64,000 bases of DNA from an uncultured Eubacteriales bacterium (lineage in GTDB: Bacteria > Bacillota > Clostridia > Peptostreptococcales > Anaerovoracaceae): contig CACYYD010000009.1 in the NCBI GenBank assembly GCA_902778585.1, positions 1 through 64,000 on the forward strand, in the 5' to 3' direction. The translations under genes were made by a program, and so were the position numbers. This document shows positions 16,778 through 25,161 of this stretch, piece by piece. Position 1 is the first letter of the stretch. The number at the start of each line of letters is the position of its first letter. Below the pieces are notes generated by a model, which saw only the letters and a list, made by a program, of their open reading frames with translations, made no database searches and was not told the origin of the DNA.

Positions 16778-17761
16778 ATGAAAGTTTTTGATGCTCACAG
16801 TGACATCTGGACGGATGTCACGATCAAGCGCATGAAAGGCGAGACAAACGTATTTCATAATCATCACTTTGAAAGACTGCAGAAGGGCGGAGTCGAAGGA
16901 ACGATTCTCGTTCTCTGGGTAGATCCGCCTCATACAAGAGACTACGAAAAGAGAACGAAAGAGATCTTCAGCTGCGTATCCGATGAGATAGCAGAGGCAA
17001 AGGACTTCAGGATCGTCAGGACATATGACGAGATGATGAAGGCCCGCGAAGAAGGTGTCTTCTACATAATGATCGGCGTCGAGGGCATGGCTTACGCTTC
17101 ATATGACCCGACTTTCGCTAAATTTGACGAATACTACGACTTCGGAGCAAGACACGGCATGCTCACATGGAACGAAGAGAACGGATTCGGTCACAGCGCC
17201 GCATCCGGAAGCACAGAGGGGCTCAGCGAGCTCGGTAAGCAGGCTGTCCGCAGGATGATCGACAAGAGGATGATCGTCGACACATCGCACCTCAACGAGG
17301 CCGGATTCTGGGACATCGCCAGGATCATGGACGGACGTCCGTTCATCGCGTCGCACTCCGACTGCAAGAAGTTCAGCTCCCACCCGCGCAACCTCACTGA
17401 CGACCAGCTGAGAGCCATCCGCGACGCAAACGGCTGCGTAGGACTCAACGCCTGGAATGAGTTCCTCGACAACGACCCTGCAAAGGGCGACATCAACAGG
17501 CTTGCCGACCACTGCGAGCACATGATCGATGTGATGGGCATCGACCACGTAGGCTGCGGATTCGACTTCTGCGGATTCCTTGGCGATCCTAACGACCCTG
17601 AGGTATACTCGGGTATGGATGCTGTCACCGCGGGCCTTGAGGACGCGAGCAAGATCCCGGGACTCTTCGAGATCCTCAAAAACAGGGGAATGAGAGAGGA
17701 CGAGATGCAGAAGATCGCTTACGGCAACTTCCACAGGATCGTAAAAGAAGTAGTAGGCTAA
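16778..17761 (+). CDS. Membrane dipeptidase, peptidase family M19
   Basis: 327 residues. Zinc-site motifs of renal-dipeptidase-like enzymes are present: DAHSDIW (H-x-D, residues 5-11), GVEG with the bridging Glu (about 107-110), DTSHLNE with His (about 168-174), ASHSDCKKFSSHPRNLTDDQ (about 189-208) and GCGFDFCG with the catalytic-site Asp. Family M19 hydrolyses dipeptides, including those with a D-residue at the C-terminal side. No signal peptide is present, so it acts in the cytoplasm. It begins a three-gene run with the VanX-like dipeptidase (18 bases on) and an anchored protein. Confidence 0.92.
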   Translation: MKVFDAHSDIWTDVTIKRMKGETNVFHNHHFERLQKGGVEGTILVLWVDPPHTRDYEKRTKEIFSCVSDEIAEAKDFRIVRTYDEMMKAREEGVFYIMIGVEGMAYASYDPTFAKFDEYYDFGARHGMLTWNEENGFGHSAASGSTEGLSELGKQAVRRMIDKRMIVDTSHLNEAGFWDIARIMDGRPFIASHSDCKKFSSHPRNLTDDQLRAIRDANGCVGLNAWNEFLDNDPAKGDINRLADHCEHMIDVMGIDHVGCGFDFCGFLGDPNDPEVYSGMDAVTAGLEDASKIPGLFEILKNRGMREDEMQKIAYGNFHRIVKEVVG

Positions 17762-17779
17762 TAAGCCGGGAGGATCATC

Positions 17780-18634
17780 ATGGTCGATTATAAAAAGCCG
17801 ATCCCTAAGATCGAGTTTCTGTCAAACAAACTGCCTGTCGCGGAGCCGTCGGATGAGCCGATGGTGCTCATGAACGACAGGTTCATCTGCCACTCGTGGT
17901 ACTATTACTGGCCTGAGACCAACGGCACGCCGCTGCCGGGTTCGAGCCCTAACATCCTGGTCCGCAAGACCGTCTTTGAGATGCTCGAGAAGGCCGAGGC
18001 GCTGCTGCCTGAGGGCTATAAGTTCTTCATCTTTGACGCGTACAGGCCTATCCCTGTGCAGCAGTCGCTGTGGGACTACTACAGGGCCAAGAAGGTAGAG
18101 GAGATGCCGGGCGCGACTGACGAGGAGATCGACCACCAGACTCTGTTCTGCGTATCCTTCCCTTCGTACAACATCCTGCTCCCGTCCCTCCACAACACCG
18201 GCGGAGCCGTAGACCTCACTATAGTAGGTCCGGACGGCGAGAGGCTCGACATGGGCAGCGCCTTTGACGAGTTCAGCGACCGCGCGTGGACCACTTACTA
18301 CGAGGACGGCGAAGAGGGCGAAGGCGAGAACAACACCGCGAGGGACAACCGCCGCATGCTTTACAATGTCATGATCGAGGCGGGATTCACAAACTTCCCT
18401 GCCGAGTGGTGGCACTTCGACTACGGCGACGAGAAGTGGGGCCTGTTCACGGACAACGCTCCGATCTACGGAGGCAACCTCGACGCGGAGGTCCCTGAGA
18501 CCGTACCGTACGAGAACATGGATCTTGTAAGAGCGACAAACAGAAAGCAGCTTGAGAAGGCCGCCGAGATACGCGCTCTCCGCTCCGAGTTCAGGGACAT
18601 GGACGGCGAAGTGGCTTCGGTCATGAGGGGCTGA
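17780..18634 (+). CDS. D-Ala-D-Ala dipeptidase (VanX/DdpX-like, family M15)
   Basis: 284 residues. Motifs of the VanX family are FDAYRPIPVQ with the Arg that polarises the substrate, SLHNTGGAVDLTI with the zinc His and Asp, and EWWHFDYGDE with catalytic Glu and zinc His. VanX enzymes split D-alanyl-D-alanine. Here there are no vanH or vanA genes, so a nutritional or cell-wall-recycling role beside the M19 dipeptidase is more likely than glycopeptide resistance. No signal peptide is seen. It is about 80 residues longer than VanX, partly from an acidic insert near 175-185 (EDGEEGEGENN). Confidence 0.9.
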   Translation: MVDYKKPIPKIEFLSNKLPVAEPSDEPMVLMNDRFICHSWYYYWPETNGTPLPGSSPNILVRKTVFEMLEKAEALLPEGYKFFIFDAYRPIPVQQSLWDYYRAKKVEEMPGATDEEIDHQTLFCVSFPSYNILLPSLHNTGGAVDLTIVGPDGERLDMGSAFDEFSDRAWTTYYEDGEEGEGENNTARDNRRMLYNVMIEAGFTNFPAEWWHFDYGDEKWGLFTDNAPIYGGNLDAEVPETVPYENMDLVRATNRKQLEKAAEIRALRSEFRDMDGEVASVMRG

Positions 18635-18637
18635 TAC

Positions 18638-19132
18638 ATGAAGAGAAACCGCTACTTCGCAAAATGGCTTATAGTGACGCTGATAATGGCGATAGGCATC
18701 GGCACCTTCGGAGCGCTCTCGATAAGAAATGAGAAGCAGAAGGAGGAGAACGACGCCAGGCCGGAGTCATACATCACAAACCAGAGAAAACACGACATCG
18801 ACATGTCCGAACTCGCGAAACTCGCGGGTGGCTTCAGCGCTGATGGCTGGGATCTCTCCATAGAGGAGGATCACTGCGACAAGGGCCCTTACCTCGCGAT
18901 GAGGGAGTCTTCCGGCGCCGGGTCAGGCTTTGAGGGACGCGTGATGTACCTCAAGGACGGGATCATCATAGTCGAGATCGATGAGGACCTCTTTAAGGGA
19001 ATGCCGGACGGCTGGGAGGCCGACGGAAAAGGCAAGGGGAACTCCAGATACGCCATACTCGACATTGCCGGCACCGAAGGGGGCGTAAGCCTTGGATACC
19101 GCGGCGATGAGATTGTATTTTCTGGCAAATAA
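18638..19132 (+). CDS. Membrane-anchored hypothetical protein
   Basis: 164 residues starting three bases after the VanX-like stop, so translationally coupled. Residues about 9-28 (AKWLIVTLIMAIGIGTFGAL) form a signal-anchor helix; the rest is an extracytoplasmic, acidic domain with short beta-strand-like stretches. I do not recognise the fold. Position suggests an accessory to the two dipeptidases. Confidence 0.6.
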   Translation: MKRNRYFAKWLIVTLIMAIGIGTFGALSIRNEKQKEENDARPESYITNQRKHDIDMSELAKLAGGFSADGWDLSIEEDHCDKGPYLAMRESSGAGSGFEGRVMYLKDGIIIVEIDEDLFKGMPDGWEADGKGKGNSRYAILDIAGTEGGVSLGYRGDEIVFSGK

Positions 19133-19144
19133 AGGCTTTTGCGA

Positions 19145-19173
19145 TTGACACTGCCATGCTGATATGACATACT
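19145..19173 (+). promoter_or_regulatory. Promoter of the riboswitch transcript
   Basis: TTGACA (19145-19150), 17 bases, CATACT (19168-19173), with TG one base before the -10 (extended -10). Transcription would start near 19180, just at the P1 stem of the riboswitch. Confidence 0.75.
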
Positions 19174-19177
19174 TTCA

Positions 19178-19308
19178 GAGGTTAAAAAGGGAGTAGCTTG
19201 CGCATGGCAGATGCGTGACATATTTCGTCAGTACGGGACAATAAGCCCCGGAGTATGTTTGAAAGAGCGAGACTTTTACCGCGCTTTTGCGGTAAAAGTC
19301 TTTTTTTA
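19178..19308 (+). ncRNA. yybP-ykoY (Mn2+-sensing type) riboswitch with terminator
   Basis: Family hallmarks occur in order: AAAAAGGGAGTAG (19184-19196), TTCGTCAGTACGG (19224-19236), GCCCCGG (19245-19251) and GAGCGAGACTTTT (19265-19277). These match the conserved yybP-ykoY segments GGGGAGUAG, CGUCA and GCGAGACCUUU by recall of the family. The 5' strand GGTTAAAAAG (19180-19189) can pair with CTTTTACC (19273-19280) as P1. That same 3' strand is the left arm of a perfect 13-bp terminator (AGACTTTTACCGC, 19270-19282, with its complement 19289-19301) followed by TTTTTTT. P1 and terminator are mutually exclusive, so ligand binding should turn the downstream gene on. Confidence 0.85.
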
Positions 19309-19358
19309 TAAACGCGCCGTGCCGCGTGGCGCGGCGGTGAACGGAGGTATTGTAAGGA

Positions 19359-21119
19359 ATGGATGCAACTAATATAATATCGCTTCTCGGCGGAGTGGCG
19401 ATGTTCCTCTTCGGAATGTCAGTCATGGGAGACTCGCTCAAGAAGGTAGCCGGAAGCAAAATGGAGATGATACTGTATAAGCTTGCCGGCAATCCTGTGA
19501 AGGGCATACTGCTCGGAACAGGTGTGACCGCGGTGATACAGTCATCGTCGGCAACTTCCGTCATGGTAGTCGGCTTCGTAAACTCCGGCATGATGAAGGT
19601 CCGCCAGGCCATAGGGATCGTACTTGGAGCGATACTCGGAACAAGTATCACGGGCTGGATCCTCGCTCTCAACAGCATCGGAGGGTCAGGCGCGAGCGTT
19701 GCCTCGGCATTCAGCACGGAGACACTTACCGGAGTCGTGGCGCTCATCGGAATAGCGCTGTGGATGTTCTCCAAGAAGTCGGTTCAGAAAAACGTCGGAG
19801 GAATTATGCTGGGCTTTGCCGTCCTGATGTACGGCATGAGCATGATGTCGGGATCCATCTCGCCGCTGAGAGAGGATCCGAGGTTCCTCAGCATGATGAC
19901 AAGCTTCGTCAATCCGGTCATCGGCGTCATTGCCGGTATGGCTATCACTGCCATAATCCAGAGCGCGAGTGCTGCCGTAGGTATCCTTCAGGCGCTGGCA
20001 GTTACGGGAGCCGTTGAATTTGACATGGCCTTCCCTATCCTGATGGGTATCGGTATCGGAGCGTCCGTTCCTGTAATGCTGAGCGCTCTCGGAGCAAGCA
20101 CCAACGGCAAGAGGACAGCATTCGTTTATCTCATAATAGATGTGCTGGGAGCGGTTCTCGTCGGAGGCATATTCTACATAGTGAACGCGTTTGTCCACTT
20201 CAGCTTCATGAATATGGAGATGAACATGGTGACAGTTGCTCTTACGAACACACTGTACAGACTGGCCATAGTTATAATCCTGTCGCCTGCCATTGGGCTG
20301 CTCGAAAAGATAGTTGTCGCGCTCTTCCCTGAGAGCGAAGAGGCAGCTGCTGAGCAGGCAGATATGGACAGACTCGAGTCCAGGTTCCTCGATCACCCGG
20401 CGCTGGCACTTGCTCAGAGCAGGACCGTTATAGATTCAATGGCGGCAAAGGCTCTCGAAAGCGTCGAAAGCGCAGTCGACGTAAGAAGGGAATACAGCAA
20501 GGACAGGCTCAAGAAGGTGTTTGACCTTGAAGGAGTGCTCGACAGGTATGAGGACAAGCTTGGAACCTATATCTTCAAGATAACGTCGCATTCACTCAGC
20601 GAGGAACAGTCGACGGATGCCAACAAGTACCTGAGGGTGCTGTCGGACTTTGAGAGGATCTCTGACCACGCGCGCAACATAGGCGAAGCCACTGAAGAGA
20701 TACACGAGAAGAAGATAGAACTTTCAAAACCTGCAGAGAAAGAACTGCGTATACTAGAGGATGCTGTCAGAGAGATCACCGAGCTTACGATCGACGCCTT
20801 TATAAACAACAATATCGAGGCAGCGATGAAGATCGACCCGCTCGAAGAGGTCGTAGACGATCTCTGTGACGAGCTCAAGGCACATCATGTCGACAGGATC
20901 AGCCGTCAGGAATGCACATTAGAGAACGGCTTCGTATTCAATGACCTCCTTACGGACTATGAGAGGATCTCCGATCACTGCAGCAATATTGCGGTGGATA
21001 TCATCGAGGCCGGTCCTGAAGGAACACAGGCCCATGAGTATCATATGAACATGGACTACAGACAGGACGAGACATTCCAGAATTACTACAGCGAGTACAA
21101 AACAAAGTATTCGGTATAG
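19359..21119 (+). CDS. Na/Pi-cotransporter II-related protein with PhoU-like domain
   Basis: 586 residues. The N-terminal half has about nine membrane spans with the inverted-repeat signature of NptA/SLC34-type carriers: VIQSSSATSVMVVGFVNSG (about 55-73) and IIQSASAAVGILQALAVTG (about 198-216). The C-terminal half (about 345-575) is soluble, all helical, and reads as two PhoU-like repeats (SDFERISDHARNIGE and TDYERISDHCSNIA, each with the E-x2-SDH metal-ligand pattern). The family carries phosphate or a related anion with Na+. Control by a Mn-type riboswitch is visible upstream and is unexpected for this family; the two-component operon downstream has its own promoter. Confidence 0.9.
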   Translation: MDATNIISLLGGVAMFLFGMSVMGDSLKKVAGSKMEMILYKLAGNPVKGILLGTGVTAVIQSSSATSVMVVGFVNSGMMKVRQAIGIVLGAILGTSITGWILALNSIGGSGASVASAFSTETLTGVVALIGIALWMFSKKSVQKNVGGIMLGFAVLMYGMSMMSGSISPLREDPRFLSMMTSFVNPVIGVIAGMAITAIIQSASAAVGILQALAVTGAVEFDMAFPILMGIGIGASVPVMLSALGASTNGKRTAFVYLIIDVLGAVLVGGIFYIVNAFVHFSFMNMEMNMVTVALTNTLYRLAIVIILSPAIGLLEKIVVALFPESEEAAAEQADMDRLESRFLDHPALALAQSRTVIDSMAAKALESVESAVDVRREYSKDRLKKVFDLEGVLDRYEDKLGTYIFKITSHSLSEEQSTDANKYLRVLSDFERISDHARNIGEATEEIHEKKIELSKPAEKELRILEDAVREITELTIDAFINNNIEAAMKIDPLEEVVDDLCDELKAHHVDRISRQECTLENGFVFNDLLTDYERISDHCSNIAVDIIEAGPEGTQAHEYHMNMDYRQDETFQNYYSEYKTKYSV

Positions 21120-21137
21120 AAAGACGATCAAAGCAGA

Positions 21138-21174
21138 AGCTCCCGGCAGGCAATGCGCCTTCCGGGAGCTTTCC
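21138..21174 (+). terminator. Probable terminator after Na/Pi gene
   Basis: AGCTCCCGG (21138-21146) pairs with CCGGGAGCT (21162-21170); the T-run is short (TTTCC), so termination may be partial. Confidence 0.5.
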
Positions 21175-21194
21175 GCATTATGCGGTATCTCTAA

Positions 21195-21222
21195 TTGATT
21201 TCTTAGAATTTGCATTTAGAAT
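21195..21222 (+). promoter_or_regulatory. Promoter candidate for the two-component operon
   Basis: TTGATT (21195-21200), 16 bases, TAGAAT (21217-21222), about 60 bases before the response-regulator start. Confidence 0.45.
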
Positions 21223-21288
21223 ATATTGTAGGGAAATAGGAAAATCCCGGACGGCTGCCGGCGGTCCGGCAAAATAACGGAGATAAAA

Positions 21289-21960
21289 ATGAGGATATTG
21301 GTAGTAGAAGACGAAATAAACATGAACCGCCTTATAAGTGAGGCTCTTGAGGATGAGAAGTACAGCGTCGACAGCTGCTTTGACGGACAGGAGGCTCTGG
21401 ATTACGCGATGGCGGCTGACTATGACGTCATAGTGCTTGATGTGAACCTGCCGAAGATGGACGGCTTTACGGTCGTTGAGAGGCTCCGTGACGGAGGCTG
21501 CGGCACACCGGTACTCTTCCTGACTGCCCGTGACAGCGTCATGGACAAGGTGACGGGTCTTAACGCCGGCGGCGACTATTATCTGACCAAGCCTTTCAGC
21601 TTCGACGAGCTTCTTGCCGTAATAAAGGTTATGGCGCGCAAGTATACCGGCAACCGGACGAACGAGTACAGCGTAGGCGATCTTGTCGTGGATACTGACG
21701 CAAAGACGGTAACTCGCGGCGGAGAAGCTATCGACCTCACGTCCAAGGAGTTCGCGCTTCTCGAGTACATGATAAGGAACCGGGGAGTCGTGCTCTCCCG
21801 CGAGATGATAGAAAACAACCTCTGGAACTTTGACTACGAGGGCGGCACCAACGTGGTCGATGTATATATCGGCTACCTGAGGCGCAAGATAGACAAGGGC
21901 CGCAATAAAAAACTCATACACACTGTCTGGGGAACGGGCTGGGTCCTGAGAGAGGAGTAA
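21289..21960 (+). CDS. OmpR/PhoB-type response regulator
   Basis: 223 residues. The receiver domain (1-120) has the acidic pair ED (about 8-9), phospho-acceptor Asp in IVLDVNLPKMDG (about 51), Thr in FLTARD and Lys in LTKPF. The C-terminal winged helix (about 128-222) ends HTVWGTGWVLREE as usual for OmpR regulators. The loop before the Lys is NAGGDYYLTKPF where most relatives have GADDY, a small deviation. The kinase gene starts three bases after the stop, so the two form one operon. The signal is unknown; PhoB-like control of phosphate genes is possible from the neighbour but not shown. Confidence 0.95.
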   Translation: MRILVVEDEINMNRLISEALEDEKYSVDSCFDGQEALDYAMAADYDVIVLDVNLPKMDGFTVVERLRDGGCGTPVLFLTARDSVMDKVTGLNAGGDYYLTKPFSFDELLAVIKVMARKYTGNRTNEYSVGDLVVDTDAKTVTRGGEAIDLTSKEFALLEYMIRNRGVVLSREMIENNLWNFDYEGGTNVVDVYIGYLRRKIDKGRNKKLIHTVWGTGWVLREE

Positions 21961-21963
21961 GAC

Positions 21964-23316
21964 ATGTCTGCAAAACTCAGACTGACACTTTGGGTCACAT
22001 TTATGGTGCTGGTCGTCTCGGCGATGGTGCTGGTCTTTGTGCTGGTCATCAACAGACACAGCCTTCCGGAAGATCCTGCCGAGTATCTGGTGGAAGTCGT
22101 GATGGATAACGCGAGTGACGTGGAATTCGACCGCGGCAACTTCGAGTGGAATGAAATGACTGTATATAAAAGAGGAGTTTACTGCTCGTTCTACAATACC
22201 AACGGAGATCTGCTTCTTTCGGCAGACAAGGAGGACATGGACTTCTCGGATGAGCCGTTCAAGGAAAACACCATACGGACGGTCACGTCGGGGGACAAGG
22301 AGTTCTATCTCTATGACAGGTACGTGGACATGGAGGTCACCGGGCTGTGGATCAGGGGAGTCGTTATGACGGACAGCCATGTAGGCATAACGAACGTGAT
22401 ACTCCGGCTGACTGTGATGATATTGCCGATAATCCTCATCATCACGTTCCTGGGTGCCCTCTGGATATCCTCGAGGACATTCAAGCCTATCGAGAAGATC
22501 GTCGCAACAGCCAATTCGATCAACGACGCGGATGACCTCACGGACAGGATAAACCTTAAGAGGGGTCCTAAGGAGATGAAGCAGCTGGCGCGTGCCTTCG
22601 ACAGGATGTTTGAGAGGCTGGAGAAACTCTTTGAGGCAGAGCGGCAGTTCACGTCAGACGCGTCACATGAACTCAGGACGCCGACTGCGGTCATACTGGC
22701 GGAGTGCGACAGGGCCAAACGCAAGGCAAAGATTCCTGATGATTACCGGGAGTCGATAGGGCATATCGAGACTCAGGGTCAGCGCATGTCCGATCTCATT
22801 GAAGAGCTCCTCGGTATCACGAGGCTGCAGCAGGGAACAGAGAAGTACCCGCTGAAGAAGAGCGACCTGAGCGAGTTTATCACACTGTCGGCTGAGGAAT
22901 TCGTTCCTTCGGAGAAGCGCGGCATAAGGCTCGAGACTGAGATCGAAGACGGCATAGAGTGCAGCTTCAACCCGTCGCTTATGTCGCGGGTCGTGTATAA
23001 TCTGCTGCAGAACGGATACAAATACGGAAAAGAAAACGGCTATGTGCAGCTTAAGCTTCACAGGGATGGCGGTGACGCTGTCATCACGGTAAAGGACAAT
23101 GGCATAGGCATCTCTGAGGAAGACAAGGGCAAGATATGGCAGAGATTCTGGCAGGCCGACTCTTCGCGCGGCACCGAGGGCGGCAGCGGGCTAGGCCTCG
23201 CGATGGTAAAGGAGATAGCTGAGCTCCACGGAGGCAGTGTGGACGTTGAAAGCACGCTCGGAAAGGGAAGTACTTTCACGTTCAGGATCCCGTGCGGCGA
23301 GGCGGCAGAAGCGTAA
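21964..23316 (+). CDS. Sensor histidine kinase
   Basis: 450 residues. TM1 is near residues 7-29, an extracytoplasmic sensor of about 110 residues follows, and TM2 is near 147-168. Then come a HAMP segment (SINDADDLTDRI), the H-box SHELRTP (about 235), N-box YNLLQNG, G1 DNGIGIS and G2 GGSGLGLAMV of a HisKA/HATPase kinase. It phosphorylates the regulator encoded just upstream. The sensor domain is short and shows no recognised fold. The next gene starts 35 bases after the stop. Confidence 0.95.
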   Translation: MSAKLRLTLWVTFMVLVVSAMVLVFVLVINRHSLPEDPAEYLVEVVMDNASDVEFDRGNFEWNEMTVYKRGVYCSFYNTNGDLLLSADKEDMDFSDEPFKENTIRTVTSGDKEFYLYDRYVDMEVTGLWIRGVVMTDSHVGITNVILRLTVMILPIILIITFLGALWISSRTFKPIEKIVATANSINDADDLTDRINLKRGPKEMKQLARAFDRMFERLEKLFEAERQFTSDASHELRTPTAVILAECDRAKRKAKIPDDYRESIGHIETQGQRMSDLIEELLGITRLQQGTEKYPLKKSDLSEFITLSAEEFVPSEKRGIRLETEIEDGIECSFNPSLMSRVVYNLLQNGYKYGKENGYVQLKLHRDGGDAVITVKDNGIGISEEDKGKIWQRFWQADSSRGTEGGSGLGLAMVKEIAELHGGSVDVESTLGKGSTFTFRIPCGEAAEA

Positions 23317-23351
23317 CTGCCTGTGCGAACTATGGAAAGAAGGTGAATGCT

Positions 23352-23939
23352 GTGAGATCGACCATAGACTATTACAACAGGATCGCTGACTCGTACTACT
23401 GGACGACTGTCGGGATCGACATGAGCAAGCTCAGAAACGCCTTTGCGGCATACCTTCCGGCAGAATCCAGGGTGATCGACCTTGGCTGCGGGAGCGGGCG
23501 TGATGTGATGGCTTTCTGCGATATGGGACACGACGCGAGCGGACTTGATGCATCGAAAGAACTCGTGGAGCTCGCGAAAGAGCGTCTCGAGGTGAAGGCT
23601 TCGGTCGGCGACATGGTCACCTGGAGAGCATCGGAGCCATACGATGGGATATGGTGCTGCGCCTCGCTCATACACCTGAATGAAGAGGAGAAGAAGCGCT
23701 TCTTCGGAAACCTGCAGTACAATCTGAAGCCGGGAGGGGTGATCTACATCTCGGTGAAGGAAGGGATAGAAACGGGTACAGATGAAGAGGGCGTATATAC
23801 GAGCAACTGCACCGCAGACGAGCTTAAGAGCTTTCTGGACGGTGCAGGCTGTGAGATACTTGAGACCGTAGTGACCGAGGACGCCATGGGACGGCCCGGA
23901 GTAAAGTGGCTCAACGTCATCGCGAAAAAGCGCGGATGA
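23352..23939 (+). CDS. SAM-dependent methyltransferase, class I
   Basis: 195 residues from a GTG at 23352, chosen because AGAAGGT stands eight bases before it and it clears the kinase gene; an open frame extends back to 23292. Motif I is VIDLGCGSGRDV (SAM glycine loop), and motif II ends in GLDAS. Post-motif WCCASLIHL and the motif VI-like GGVIYISVKEG complete the fold. The C-terminal VKWLNVIAKK strand is the usual end. The substrate is unknown. Its 3' end overlaps the convergent LysR gene by 23 bases. Confidence 0.85.
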   Translation: MRSTIDYYNRIADSYYWTTVGIDMSKLRNAFAAYLPAESRVIDLGCGSGRDVMAFCDMGHDASGLDASKELVELAKERLEVKASVGDMVTWRASEPYDGIWCCASLIHLNEEEKKRFFGNLQYNLKPGGVIYISVKEGIETGTDEEGVYTSNCTADELKSFLDGAGCEILETVVTEDAMGRPGVKWLNVIAKKRG

Positions 23940-24795
23940 CCTGATCACGGAATTTTGATGATATCGGCGTAAGCGCCTGGTATCTGTTCCATATAAGATA
24001 AAGATGTGTTTCCTGCTGAGGATACAGCGGCCTGAAAACCAGGCCGCTTTCTTTTGAGCAATCTACCAGACCGCGGAAGGTGAGCAGCAGTCCGAGGCCT
24101 TCGAGTGCGAACATGGACCCGTTGTATGACAGTCTGAATGAGCCCTCAAGGTGAAGGTCCTTATGCCTGCTTCCGGCCCACTCGGCTATCTCGTAATTCC
24201 AGCTCTGCTCGGAGCAGAAGAGAGGCAGACCGGTGAGGTCGTCAGCCGTAACGCTTTCCTTTGCAGCGAGCGGATGATCCCTGCGCATCACTGCTCCCCA
24301 TACATCGACATCGGGGAATTCAACGTATTCATATTTAAGATCGTCCGGCGGTTCGCATATGACAGCAAAATCAAGGAGACCTTTGTCGAGCTTTTCGGTG
24401 ACCTGCTCGGTGTCGCCGCTGGTGATATGGTAATTGAGTCCGGGATAAACGGACTTGAGCCTTCCGAGCTCGCGCGCGAGATAGCGGATCTGGAACGACT
24501 CTGCGAGACCGAGGTAGATGTCGCCGCCGCTCACATCGTCGAGTGATACGAATTCCTGCTCTATCTTGTCAGCCATAGCCACGAGGTCTTCAGCTCTGTC
24601 ACGGAGCAGCAGGCCTTCTTCGGTCAGGCTGATGCTGAAGCTCTTGCGCGTGAAGAGCTTTTTGCCGAGATCCTCCTCGAGCACCTTTAAAGTCTTCGAA
24701 AGCGTAGGCTGCGATACGTGCAGGAGCTCTGCGGCCCGCGTCATATTTTCTTCTCTCGCGACTGCGAGAAAGTATCTGAGGTGTCTTATCTCCAT
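23917..24795 (-). CDS. LysR-type transcriptional regulator
   Basis: 292 residues from the ATG at 24795 (ribosome site GGGAGG); an upstream in-frame extension is open but would cover the operator. The N-terminal HTH reads MTRAAELLHVSQPTLSKTLK with LEEDLGKKLFTR, and the effector domain starts near IYLGLAESFQIR. It is divergent from a hypothetical/hydrolase/lipoprotein run with a 91-base gap that contains a T-N11-A inverted repeat, so it probably controls that run and itself. The gene end overlaps the methyltransferase end by 23 bases. Confidence 0.92.
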   Translation of the reverse strand: MEIRHLRYFLAVAREENMTRAAELLHVSQPTLSKTLKVLEEDLGKKLFTRKSFSISLTEEGLLLRDRAEDLVAMADKIEQEFVSLDDVSGGDIYLGLAESFQIRYLARELGRLKSVYPGLNYHITSGDTEQVTEKLDKGLLDFAVICEPPDDLKYEYVEFPDVDVWGAVMRRDHPLAAKESVTADDLTGLPLFCSEQSWNYEIAEWAGSRHKDLHLEGSFRLSYNGSMFALEGLGLLLTFRGLVDCSKESGLVFRPLYPQQETHLYLIWNRYQALTPISSKFRDQVIRAFSR

Positions 24796-24811
24796 TTTGT
24801 CCTCCCGGTAC

Positions 24812-24832
24812 GATATTCGAAACAAGAATATC
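24812..24832. promoter_or_regulatory. LysR-box-like operator
   Basis: GATATTC-N7-GAATATC is a perfect 7+7 inverted repeat with the T-N11-A core expected for LysR proteins. It lies 17 bases upstream of the LysR start and about 55 bases before the divergent gene. A further GAATATC half-site stands near 24855. Confidence 0.6.
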
Positions 24833-24886
24833 ACGGATTCATTTTATTCATTAGCGAATATCTTTGCAAGGCAGTAATATGTAGCC

Positions 24887-25129
24887 ATGAAAGAGAAAGA
24901 TATTGAAATGATCATCGCGGATATGAGGGCGGCAGGATGCAGCCGGGCAGACACCGAAAGAGTGCGGCGCATGCATGAGGCAGGGATGGACGCAGAGATA
25001 ATGCAGTGTCTCCGCAAATGCAGGTGCACCCTGATGGATGAACTGCACGACAAACAGCGCAGTGTCGACAGGATGGACAGGCTGATACGCTCGGCAGACG
25101 CATTGCAGACCGGCCGTCAGAGCAGATGA
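24887..25129 (+). CDS. Small helical protein, 80 aa
   Basis: 80 residues, fully helical in appearance, charged (many Arg, Asp, Glu) with three cysteines (AGCSRAD and LRKCRCTL). A heptad-like C-terminal part (DELHDKQRSVDRMDRLIRSA) suggests a short coiled coil. It starts the operon divergent from LysR and ends just before the hydrolase gene. Ribosome site is weak. I do not recognise a function. Confidence 0.6.
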   Translation: MKEKDIEMIIADMRAAGCSRADTERVRRMHEAGMDAEIMQCLRKCRCTLMDELHDKQRSVDRMDRLIRSADALQTGRQSR

Positions 25130-25161
25130 TCGGACATGTGATATTCAAAAGGAGAACTGAA

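Noticed and set aside
17780-18634. Glycopeptide-resistance (van) cluster
   Set aside because: A VanX-like dipeptidase alone, without vanH, vanA-type ligase or vanRS; the neighbours are nutritional peptidases.
21178-22380. 400-residue minus-strand reading frame
   Set aside because: It lies antisense to a complete response regulator and kinase pair with all motifs; its His/Val/Arg-rich composition is typical of a shadow frame.
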